Below are positions 1 through 6,539 of a stretch of 12,259 bases of DNA, in pieces. A program made the translations under genes and the position numbers. The notes beneath the pieces were generated by a model. It did not search any database. It saw only the letters and a list, made by a program, of their open reading frames with translations, and was not told the origin of the DNA. The stretch is taken from contig JAEOTU010000247.1 of NCBI GenBank assembly GCA_016839665.1, positions 1-12,259 on the forward strand. Reading direction: 5' to 3'. This stretch comes from Candidatus Hodarchaeota archaeon (GTDB lineage: Archaea > Asgardarchaeota > Heimdallarchaeia > Hodarchaeales > Hodarchaeaceae). The first letter of the stretch is position 1. Each line of letters starts with the position of its first letter.

Positions 1-480
1 ACGCCCTTCGAATACATAGTAAAGACTATAGCACCGTTCATTAAACACTTAACCGAAGATCACATAGTTGTAGATGTAACTGTACCTCTAAAACCATTCG
101 AAAAAGGAAAAATGGTTGATGTGCTACCAGACTTGGAACAAGGAGCGAAAAGTGCATCAGAATTGTTACGTAAAGTTATTCCATCAGAGATACCTCTTGT
201 AGGTGCATTTAAAACCCTATCAAACGCAACCTTACGAGATATTGATCGGTTACCAGTTCTTAACCAAGATGTATTCATTTTTGGCAGAGATAAACAAGCA
301 AAACATATTATGAAAGAGAAAGCAGCTTTGATACAAAATCTACGACCTGTAGATTCGGGTGGTACTTTATCTGCTAGGCATGTTGAACGGTTTACAGCTT
401 TTCTAATTGGTCTTAACCGTAGATATAAAACTCACGATTGTGGTTTCAATGTAACAGGTCTTACTGAGCGAGAATGGTAA
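1..480 (+). CDS. npdG: NADPH-dependent F420 reductase (F420H2:NADP oxidoreductase), 3' part
   Basis: The reading frame is open from base 1 and ends at TAA 478-480, giving 159 residues; the gene begins before the window. The family transfers hydride between F420H2 and NADP+ in the cytoplasm, and full-length members are roughly 210-230 residues. About 60 N-terminal residues with the Rossmann glycine loop are therefore missing. What remains fits the C-terminal half: HIVVDVTVPL (residues 21-30) in the place of the central strand, KSASELL (50-56), VGAFKTLSN (67-75) where the family has the A-x-H/K-T segment, LRPVDSGGTLSARHVE (114-129), and the tail LNRRYK...GFNVTGL, which closely resembles the INRRYK...GIRITGL tail I recall from F420 reductases. 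An internal ATG at 112 is not the start, because homology continues upstream of it. It is convergent with the methyltransferase, with a 7-bp gap. Identification is by remembered family motifs, not a search. Confidence 0.85.
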   Translation, partial: TPFEYIVKTIAPFIKHLTEDHIVVDVTVPLKPFEKGKMVDVLPDLEQGAKSASELLRKVIPSEIPLVGAFKTLSNATLRDIDRLPVLNQDVFIFGRDKQAKHIMKEKAALIQNLRPVDSGGTLSARHVERFTAFLIGLNRRYKTHDCGFNVTGLTEREW

Positions 481-499
481 TTGAATGCTAATCATTCTC
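470..499. terminator. Possible hairpin at convergent gene ends
   Basis: GAGAATG (470-476) is the exact reverse complement of CATTCTC (493-499), with a 16-base loop. It spans the stop codons of both convergent genes, and on the + strand a T-rich stretch (TCTATTTTCTC) follows. This could end transcription of the F420 reductase gene. A nested 5-bp alternative (GAATG/CATTC, 483-497) exists. The stem is short and AT-rich, so confidence is low. Confidence 0.3.
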
Positions 500-2167
500 T
501 ATTTTCTCAAACAGATTATAATTAAACGATTTTTGGATTATATCCTGTTCTTGTTTTGTTATGTCATATACACTATAAATTTCTTGGTTTAAATCGCTTA
601 ATAGTTTCACTTGGTGGGAACTAGCTTCCTCGATGTTCCAAGGAAGGTTATGTAAGGTATCTACTAGTTTGATAATCTTTGTTAAATCTAACGGTATTTG
701 AATTGGTAGATTCTTCAAATATTTAATAGGAATTTTTGGAAAAATTTGTTTTACTGAAGTAAAACGTCGTTTGAGGTAAAAAGACATTAATGGAGAATTA
801 ATTAGAGCCTCTAGATAGATTAATTCAGAAGAAGACCTATCAGATTTTAATCTGATCATATATACGTCACAAACACAAAAAAGTTTGTCAGGATCAAATG
901 CAGCTATTAAATCATGGCCTATTCGACGGAGCATAAGTTTGGATTCTAAATATTGATTATAATCTTTGAAAATAGATCTATTGTCATGATTAAACCGAAT
1001 AAAACGATTTTTTTCGTCTATTCGAAATTTTCTAATACTCCTACCCGCAATCAAAGGCACAGAATCCACACCAATTTTCATTTTGCTTGTATAAGGTGAA
1101 TTAAACCCTAACTCGATACCTCGTGAAATTAATACCATTTCTCCAAGTGGAATAGATTCTTTTTCCATTTTGTTCAAAATTTCCTTGATTTTAATACTTT
1201 GAGAAGGTACCAATAATAAATTAGAATTTTCTAAGATTCTTTTTTGAATATCAATCTGTCCTTGGAGGGGGTGCAAAAACGGATTTACTGCATCTATAAC
1301 TCTTTCATATTGAATTTTGTGACCTAAGCGTTCTTTTTGAAGAGATATCCGCTGCAAAAATAAAATACAAGTTTCCACATGAAATCCAGGGAATATTTTC
1401 TGATCCAAAATGATTATCTTGAGTATTTTGACATTATCCAACAAAAATTTTCTGATATTTTTATATCTAAAGTTAGTCAACAAATTACTAGGAATAACAA
1501 AACCGATCAAACCACCTTCACGTAATAAATGAATGGATCTCTCTATAAAAAGAATATAGCTTTCAATTTCGGGATCTATGGCTTCATAAAGTTCCCGATA
1601 AAGTTTTTTCTCTTCACTCGAATAAGAAATGCCATAAGGAGGATTTCCAATTATAATATCAAACCCCCCATTAGCTTCAATTTCTGGCCATTCTATAAAC
1701 AAGTGGAATGTGTGATAAACCTTCCCAATATCCCCCTCCTCAAGACGAAGAGAAGTCATAAGATTATTAGTAAGTTTAATATTTGACCAGGTTTTCTTCC
1801 ATCCTTTCGGGGCTGAAATAAACCCCAACAATGCATTACCTTCTGCAAGATTTATCGTTAATTCTGTTTGACCTTTTTTTGCCTGTATGTTTTTTGAGGC
1901 TGCCTCGATCGCTTGGGGATTAATATCAACTCCATAACAACGAAGAACGACTTCCCAGTCTTTTTCTTTGGCTTGTTCATTAAATTTCCGCGAAAAATCA
2001 ATTAAAAAACGACCATCACCAACAGCTGGGTCAAGAACATACAACTCTTTTGATTTAGGCTCACGGAATTTCCCCCAATACTCAATTAGAACGTAAACCA
2101 TGTGCCTAACTATCTTTGATGGTGTAGCGACTGCACCTAACATTTTAATAGGTGATCCTGTAGTCAT
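488..2167 (-). CDS. N6-adenine DNA methyltransferase (Eco57I/TaqI-like, M+S in one chain)
   Basis: This 559-residue protein should transfer a methyl group from SAM to adenine N6 in a specific DNA sequence. Motif X-like GAVATPSKIV is at residues 11-20, motif I LDPAVGDGRFL (SAM binding) at 45-55, the acidic GVDINP at 79-84, and the catalytic motif IV as NPPY at 175-178. IGFVIPSNLL (221-230) is the usual strand after it. The C-terminal half has the flavour of a TaqI-type target-recognition domain: LGEMVLISRGIELG (341-354), PLIAGRSIRKF (371-381), a NSPLMSFYLKRR segment near 458-469, and FPKIPIKYLKNLPI (476-489). There is no PD-(D/E)XK nuclease segment before motif X and no restriction gene in the window, so it looks like a solitary methyltransferase or the modification half of a split system. 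ATG 2167 has AAGGA at 2176-2180 with an 8-base spacer. It lies 45 bp after the surface-protein stop. Confidence 0.88.
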   Translation of the reverse strand: MTTGSPIKMLGAVATPSKIVRHMVYVLIEYWGKFREPKSKELYVLDPAVGDGRFLIDFSRKFNEQAKEKDWEVVLRCYGVDINPQAIEAASKNIQAKKGQTELTINLAEGNALLGFISAPKGWKKTWSNIKLTNNLMTSLRLEEGDIGKVYHTFHLFIEWPEIEANGGFDIIIGNPPYGISYSSEEKKLYRELYEAIDPEIESYILFIERSIHLLREGGLIGFVIPSNLLTNFRYKNIRKFLLDNVKILKIIILDQKIFPGFHVETCILFLQRISLQKERLGHKIQYERVIDAVNPFLHPLQGQIDIQKRILENSNLLLVPSQSIKIKEILNKMEKESIPLGEMVLISRGIELGFNSPYTSKMKIGVDSVPLIAGRSIRKFRIDEKNRFIRFNHDNRSIFKDYNQYLESKLMLRRIGHDLIAAFDPDKLFCVCDVYMIRLKSDRSSSELIYLEALINSPLMSFYLKRRFTSVKQIFPKIPIKYLKNLPIQIPLDLTKIIKLVDTLHNLPWNIEEASSHQVKLLSDLNQEIYSVYDITKQEQDIIQKSFNYNLFEKIEND

Positions 2168-2212
2168 ATTTGCTGTCCTTCAAAGGTTTTGTTCTACCTG
2201 CTATCAGATTTG

Positions 2213-3502
2213 CTAGACAACATTTCTCTTTTGTAACCAGATTACTGTTATTAAACTAACAACACCGATAAAAATTGAAATGCTTCCAACATCTGTAGTT
2301 TCACTATTAATAATAGTTTTCGTCTTAGTTTCCCCTCTTTTTTGCCCTGTTCGTTCTACAGAGATCGTTGTCTTGTTTGGAGATGTAATAAGGGTTTCAG
2401 AAGTTGTAGTTTCGTTATCAACATTTGTTGGCAGTAAACCATGTAGATAGAATGTGGTCGTTGTTCTCGTATCTGCACTAGTGGATGCGAAGAAGAGGTC
2501 ACTGAATAGATAGTAATTGCCAGATGAATTGACCGTCCCTAGATTGAGTTTGAAATTGTCATAAACATTACCATTTATGAAATATGTCCCAGATACACTA
2601 TTTACCAAAGTACGGAGAGATTTATATAAATCTACATAGACTATCACTGTGCCTGAAGATCCACCAGGAAAATCTGGATCAAATTCAGCCTCAATTCCAT
2701 CGTTAAAACCATCGTTATTTGAATCATAGCTTATATAATCAAAACTGTAGAAAAATGGTAATAATCCCAACCTGAAAGTCGGAGAAGTTATCGTATCTGA
2801 AATCATTGAATTAAATATGATTTCACCAACTATAAAATATTCATCAGCTGCATTCACAGCTCCTAAATCCATTTCGAGAGAGTCATAATCATCTTCATTC
2901 AACAAATATGTTTCAGAGACACTTTTAACTAAGGTACCATTAAATAAGTATAATTTTACTTTAATTGTTACTGAACCTGAATATCCATTAGGAAAATCTG
3001 GATCAAATGTTACCTTCACACCTTCGTCAATTTCATCATCATCTGCGTCATAGGTATCCCAATCAAAACTATAGAAATAGGGAGAAATTCCTAGTCTAAA
3101 GGATTCGGTAGTTATTGTGTCTGTACTGACTGAATCGAAGAGAATCTCGCCATAAAGATAGTAACTACCTGCAGTACTCACAGTTCCAAGGTCAAGAACT
3201 AAGTAATCGGAAATATATCCAGATATAAAAAATGTTCCAGAGACACTTTTTATTAAGGTTCCATTGGATTGATATAGCTCCACATTAACTATCACTGATG
3301 CTGAGTAATCGCTGGGAAAATCTGGGTCAAAAGATGCCCTTACTGCATCATGAATCTCGTCATTATCAGAGTCATAGGTTGAATAATCGAAACTATAGAA
3401 ATATGGATCACCCTGATCCGCAAACACCGGATAAATAGAAGTTAGAATTAATAAAGAAGTCAATATACCAATAATGCACCAAGGAATCACAATTCTTTTC
3501 AT
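2213..3502 (-). CDS. Secreted, membrane-anchored protein with three 108-residue repeats and Ca-loop-like motifs
   Basis: I choose ATG 3502 (429 residues) because it begins directly with a signal peptide: MKR, a hydrophobic stretch to about residue 25, then VFA-DQ. A GTG at 3568 would add 22 residues ahead of that signal; neither start has a clear Shine-Dalgarno site. The mature protein holds three repeats that each open with P(Y/F)FYSFD and a D-x-(D/N)-x-D-x-x-x-(D/E) loop, continue with FDPDFP, LYxxxxTLV/IxSVS, LxLGxVxxxxxYxL, and end near FxLG/FYLHG. The repeats are exactly 108 residues apart. A Thr/Ser-rich linker follows, then a C-terminal helix (about 20 residues, GSISIFIGVVSLITVIW) with a basic tail, QKRNVV. 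It is probably a cell-surface protein with beta-sandwich domains stabilised by metal; function unknown. It sits downstream of the decarboxylase on the same strand, but nothing links them functionally. Confidence 0.85.
   Translation of the reverse strand: MKRIVIPWCIIGILTSLLILTSIYPVFADQGDPYFYSFDYSTYDSDNDEIHDAVRASFDPDFPSDYSASVIVNVELYQSNGTLIKSVSGTFFISGYISDYLVLDLGTVSTAGSYYLYGEILFDSVSTDTITTESFRLGISPYFYSFDWDTYDADDDEIDEGVKVTFDPDFPNGYSGSVTIKVKLYLFNGTLVKSVSETYLLNEDDYDSLEMDLGAVNAADEYFIVGEIIFNSMISDTITSPTFRLGLLPFFYSFDYISYDSNNDGFNDGIEAEFDPDFPGGSSGTVIVYVDLYKSLRTLVNSVSGTYFINGNVYDNFKLNLGTVNSSGNYYLFSDLFFASTSADTRTTTTFYLHGLLPTNVDNETTTSETLITSPNKTTISVERTGQKRGETKTKTIINSETTDVGSISIFIGVVSLITVIWLQKRNVV
2435..3406 (-). 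repeat. Three tandem 324-bp coding repeats
   Basis: The repeat units are 3083-3406, 2759-3082 and 2435-2758, each 324 bp (108 codons), with no insertions or deletions between the anchor motifs. At the start of each unit the translated loop reads DSDNDEIHD, DADDDEIDE and DSNNDGFND. Protein similarity is obvious while DNA identity is only moderate, so the duplications are not recent. Confidence 0.85.
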
Positions 3503-3578
3503 GATGCTAGTAAGATTGAAACTTCCATTTAAGAACTGTGTTATTTGATTATCTAGAAGTGAAATCACGTAGAAATGT

Positions 3579-3584
3579 AAAAAA
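3579..3584 (-). terminator. Short T6 tract after decarboxylase stop
   Basis: On the minus strand the sequence just after the TAG stop reads GCTTTTTTAC. A run of six T is a weak archaeal-type termination signal and would separate the decarboxylase transcript from the surface-protein gene, but read-through is equally plausible. Confidence 0.2.
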
Positions 3585-3586
3585 GC

Positions 3587-4999
3587 CTATAATTCTTGTG
3601 CTTGCTCCTGTATTAATGTCCATGCGCGGTTCACATGTTTCTCTTGGACGTTAGTTTGCCCCGTCACGAGTCTAAGAGTATAATTTCCATTTAGTTTTGT
3701 ATGAGTCAAATAGAGTTTTCCTGATCTATTCAGTCGATGTAGCAATTCTTCATTCAACCGATTTATTTCTTCATTATCATCGATATTAAGTGGTTTGTAT
3801 CTAAAACAGATCGTATTTAGAGGAACTGGGGTTAACAATTCAAAATCTGATGATTTTTCGATTTTCTGACTCAAAGAATCTGCAAGGTCAATATGTGACC
3901 TAACTTTATGTCGTAATCCTTCAACTCCAAAATTTCTGATCACAAACCATAATTTGAGAGCTCGAAATCGTCGACCTAATTGTAACCCCCAATCACGAAA
4001 ATTTTTCACTCCTTTTGCCTGAGTCTTGAGGTATTCAGGTAGAATTTCAAAAGTACGAACGAGTGCTTCAGGATCTTTGATGAAATATGCTGAACAGTCA
4101 AAATTTGTAAACATCCATTTATGAGGATTGAATACAAAAGTATCTACATCCTCAATTCCCTCAATCATCCAGCGATATTCAGGTAAAATTAGTGCAGTTC
4201 CAGCTAATGCTGCATCCACATGAAGCCAGATTTTATATTTGGAACATATTTCACCGATTTTTTTCAAGGGATCAATCGCTGTAGAACCTGTTGTCCCAAT
4301 AGTTGCAACAACAGCTGTTGGCTTCATTCCATTATCAATATCTGAATCAATAGCTTCTTTAAGAGCTTCTGGTCGTAAAGCATATTTTTCGTCAACAGGT
4401 ATTTTTCTTAAGTTCTCTTTTCCTAATCCAATTATTTTAACTGCTTTTTCAATGCTTGAATGTGTCTCCATTGAGCAATAAGTTGTAAAGACACCTTTAT
4501 TGTTCATTCCACTTGTATTAATTTCATAATTAGTTATTTGTTCTCTTGCAGTAAGTAGAGAACAAATTGTTGATGTCGAAGCAGTGTCCTGAATCACACC
4601 ACTAAAATTCTTTGGTAACCCAATCATGTCTCTCAGCCATTCCATGACTCGCTCTTCCAATTCTGTCGCTGCTGGAGAAGTTTCCCAACTCATACATTGA
4701 GCGCCTAGAGTTGTCATCAGCATTTCTGCCAGCATTGAGACATGAGAGCTATTTGCTGGAAAATAAGCAAAGAAATTGGGACTCTGCCAGTGTGTTATCC
4801 CTGGAATAATAATTTCTTCAAAATCAGAGAAAATCTCCTCAAACTGTTCTCCTCGGATTGGTGCTTCCAACGGTAATTTTTCAATGATTTCCTTAGGTTC
4901 TACTTGGGATTTCACAGGATATCTCTCAACATTCTCTAAATAATCAGCCATCCAATCCACAATCTGATGTCCGTATCTACGAAACGTAGTTGGCTCCAT
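3587..4999 (-). CDS. Group II PLP-dependent amino-acid decarboxylase (aromatic-L-amino-acid decarboxylase-like)
   Basis: The product removes the carboxyl group from an L-amino acid to give an amine, in the cytoplasm. With numbering from a TTG at 5005, landmarks are SPNFFAYFPANSS (75-87), THSSIEKA with the PLP-stacking His182, IGTTGSTAIDP (236-246), HVDAALAG with Asp264 that binds the PLP ring nitrogen, NPHKW with Schiff-base Lys296, NFDCSAYF (301-308), PEYLK with Tyr325, and LGRRFRALKLWFVIR (343-357). Human DDC has the same landmarks (His192, Asp271, Lys303, Tyr332). Keeping both His182 and Tyr325 points to a true decarboxylase rather than an aldehyde synthase. The usual Tyr of HVDAAYAG is Leu here. 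ATG 4999 (470 residues) is preferred over TTG 5005 because GAGGA at 5007-5011 lies 7 bases before it. The substrate is not determined: aromatic amino acids by motif style, a diamino acid by gene context. Confidence 0.9.
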   Translation of the reverse strand: MEPTTFRRYGHQIVDWMADYLENVERYPVKSQVEPKEIIEKLPLEAPIRGEQFEEIFSDFEEIIIPGITHWQSPNFFAYFPANSSHVSMLAEMLMTTLGAQCMSWETSPAATELEERVMEWLRDMIGLPKNFSGVIQDTASTSTICSLLTAREQITNYEINTSGMNNKGVFTTYCSMETHSSIEKAVKIIGLGKENLRKIPVDEKYALRPEALKEAIDSDIDNGMKPTAVVATIGTTGSTAIDPLKKIGEICSKYKIWLHVDAALAGTALILPEYRWMIEGIEDVDTFVFNPHKWMFTNFDCSAYFIKDPEALVRTFEILPEYLKTQAKGVKNFRDWGLQLGRRFRALKLWFVIRNFGVEGLRHKVRSHIDLADSLSQKIEKSSDFELLTPVPLNTICFRYKPLNIDDNEEINRLNEELLHRLNRSGKLYLTHTKLNGNYTLRLVTGQTNVQEKHVNRAWTLIQEQAQEL

Positions 5000-5021
5000 T
5001 TTCAATTCCTCATTTGAATAT

Positions 5022-5039
5022 CTCTGTTTTGAAACAGAG
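5022..5039. promoter_or_regulatory. 18-bp palindrome, candidate operator
   Basis: CTCTGTTT-TG-AAACAGAG is a perfect inverted repeat with 8-bp arms and a 2-bp centre. It lies 23-40 bp upstream of the decarboxylase ATG and on the decarboxylase side of a divergent gap. If the AT-rich box at 5055-5064 (minus strand GTATTAAATC) serves as TATA, transcription of the decarboxylase would start about 26 bp on, near 5032-5034, inside the palindrome. Such placement is typical of repressor sites. The regulator is not known. Confidence 0.5.
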
Positions 5040-5054
5040 GGAGAAAGAATAATA

Positions 5055-5064
5055 GATTTAATAC
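5055..5064. promoter_or_regulatory. AT-rich candidate TATA box shared by divergent genes
   Basis: GATTTAATAC (+) / GTATTAAATC (-) lies in the middle of the roughly 105-bp divergent gap. Spacing would allow a start near 5032 for the decarboxylase and near 5086 for the aminotransferase. The box is not a strong match, and other AT-rich stretches (for example 5081-5090) are nearby. Confidence 0.3.
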
Positions 5065-5066
5065 AA

Positions 5067-5084
5067 TTTTGAATTCTTTTGAAT
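5067..5084. repeat. Two 8-bp direct repeats in helical phase
   Basis: TTTTGAAT occurs at 5067-5074 and 5077-5084, a 10-bp period that places both copies on the same helix face, just upstream of the aminotransferase start. Related sequences, ATTTGAAT at 5012-5019 and TTTTGAAA at 5027-5034, lie on the other side of the gap. These could be regulator sites, but short AT-rich repeats arise easily by chance. Confidence 0.35.
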
Positions 5085-5104
5085 AATATTTTGTTTAACC
5101 TACA

Positions 5105-6493
5105 ATGATTGTGAGTAAGGTGAAATTTGAGGAATTGAGTTTTTCAGAGGCACCCAAGATATTAAGTTCTCTTCCTGGTATTAAGTCAAAAAGAATTTTG
5201 CTACACCAGCGAGAGATTGAGGGGAGTGCACTATCTTATCCAATTGGTATCCCAATTGTATTAGATCAGGGGAAAGGTGCAACAGTTAAAGATGTTGATG
5301 GAAACGTGTTCATTGATTTCTTTGCTGGAGCGGGGGTGATGGCAATAGGTCACAGTAATCCTTTTATTATGGAAGCTGTAAGAAAACAACAAAACAAGAT
5401 AACTCACACTTTAGATTTTCCAACGGAAATTCGAATTGAACTAGTTGAAAAAATAAGAGACATAATGCCAAAGGACTTAAGAAATAAAGTAAAAGTGCAA
5501 TTTGGAGGTCCCACAGGATCAGATGCCGTAGAGAGTGCAGTCAAACTGGCAAAGTACAAGACTAATCGCCATTCTTTAATTGCATTTGAAGGTGGTTATC
5601 ATGGTATGACTGCTACTGCATGTTCCTTAACGTCTGGAAAGTTTTGGAAAGAGAAATATCTACCCATGATACCAGAAATTCATTTTGCACCCTATGCTTA
5701 TTGCTACAGATGTCCTTTTGGAAGAAATAATGCTGACTGTAACCTTGAATGTGCGCATTTTTTCGAACATATCCTTGAAGACCCACACTCAGGAGTAGTC
5801 CAACCCGCAGCAACCATAATTGAACCTATTCAAGGAGAAGGAGGATCTATTGTGCCTCCTCCAAGTTTCATAAGAAAAATCTTGGAGACATGTGCGAGTT
5901 ATGAAGTCCCCCTTATATGTGATGAAATCCAATCAGGATTCTGCAGAACAGGAGAAATGTTTTCTTTTCAGCACTCAGGGGTATCACCTGACATTATAAC
6001 CATATCTAAAGCTTTAGGAGGAGGATTTCCTCTTTCAGCTATTGCATACAAAGAAGAGCTTGATGTCTGGAGAAAAGGAGCACATATTGGTACATTTAGA
6101 GGGAATGTCACAGCTATGGCAGCGGGAGTAGCTTCTATAAACTTCATGATAGAAAATAGCCTTCCAGACTATTCAGCGAACATTGGAGATTTTCTTCTCT
6201 CTAAACTTAAAGAAACCTTGTATAACTCAAATATTGTGGGAGACGTAAGAGGAAAGGGTCTTATGCTTGGTATTGAAATCGTAGAAGATAAAGAAACGAA
6301 GAAACCTTCAGTAGAACTCACAAATAAGGTAAGAGACGAAGTATTTAAAAGAGGGGTACTTGTCGAAATTGGAGGACATTATAATAATGTTGTTCGATTG
6401 TTACCACCTCTCATAATAACGAAAGAATTAGCGGGAATTGGAGTGGATATCATCGAAGACGTGATAATGACAGTTGAAGATAATATCAGTTGA
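5105..6493 (+). CDS. Class III PLP aminotransferase (diaminobutyrate/GABA/ornithine omega-aminotransferase or amino-acid racemase family)
   Basis: This 462-residue cytoplasmic enzyme should move an amino group, usually a terminal one, between an omega-amino acid and 2-oxoglutarate. Visible landmarks are FAGAGVMAIGHSNP (73-86), HTLDFPTE (101-108), GGPTGSDAVE (134-143, PLP phosphate), GGYHG (163-167), EPIQGEGG (240-247), DEIQSGF with Asp273, ISKALGGG with Schiff-base Lys302, and TFRGN (330-334). FGGPTGSDA, the CYRCPFG insert and GAHxGTFRGN resemble diaminobutyrate-2-oxoglutarate aminotransferases and the archaeal omega-aminotransferase/racemase group of Thermococcales. Four Cys (200, 203, 212, 216) form a compact cluster. 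ATG 5105 has no Shine-Dalgarno site (ACCTACA precedes it); a GTG six codons on is possible, but the first start is kept. It is divergent from the decarboxylase and convergent with the M20 gene, 46 bp away. Which substrate it uses cannot be read from sequence. Confidence 0.9.
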   Translation: MIVSKVKFEELSFSEAPKILSSLPGIKSKRILLHQREIEGSALSYPIGIPIVLDQGKGATVKDVDGNVFIDFFAGAGVMAIGHSNPFIMEAVRKQQNKITHTLDFPTEIRIELVEKIRDIMPKDLRNKVKVQFGGPTGSDAVESAVKLAKYKTNRHSLIAFEGGYHGMTATACSLTSGKFWKEKYLPMIPEIHFAPYAYCYRCPFGRNNADCNLECAHFFEHILEDPHSGVVQPAATIIEPIQGEGGSIVPPPSFIRKILETCASYEVPLICDEIQSGFCRTGEMFSFQHSGVSPDIITISKALGGGFPLSAIAYKEELDVWRKGAHIGTFRGNVTAMAAGVASINFMIENSLPDYSANIGDFLLSKLKETLYNSNIVGDVRGKGLMLGIEIVEDKETKKPSVELTNKVRDEVFKRGVLVEIGGHYNNVVRLLPPLIITKELAGIGVDIIEDVIMTVEDNIS

Positions 6494-6539
6494 GAGATAA
6501 TGGAATCGTTACCACTGTCATGAAACACTACCATATCTT

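Noticed and set aside
112..480. Complete short gene starting at ATG 112
   Set aside because: The frame is open to the window edge and the residues upstream of the ATG (HIVVDVTVPL) continue the F420 reductase homology, so the ATG is internal.
1529..1786. 85-codon open frame on the + strand
   Set aside because: It is inside the methyltransferase gene across the motif IV region, which is clearly coding on the other strand. The product is Ile/Phe/Asn-rich with no motif.
2435..3406. Tandem repeats as a CRISPR array or mobile-element repeat
   Set aside because: The 324-bp units are in frame, diverged at DNA level and encode repeated protein domains; there are no short identical repeats with unique spacers.
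3503..3568. GTG 3568 as start of the surface protein
   Set aside because: It would put 22 mostly polar residues before a well-formed signal peptide, and it has no Shine-Dalgarno site. Not fully excluded.
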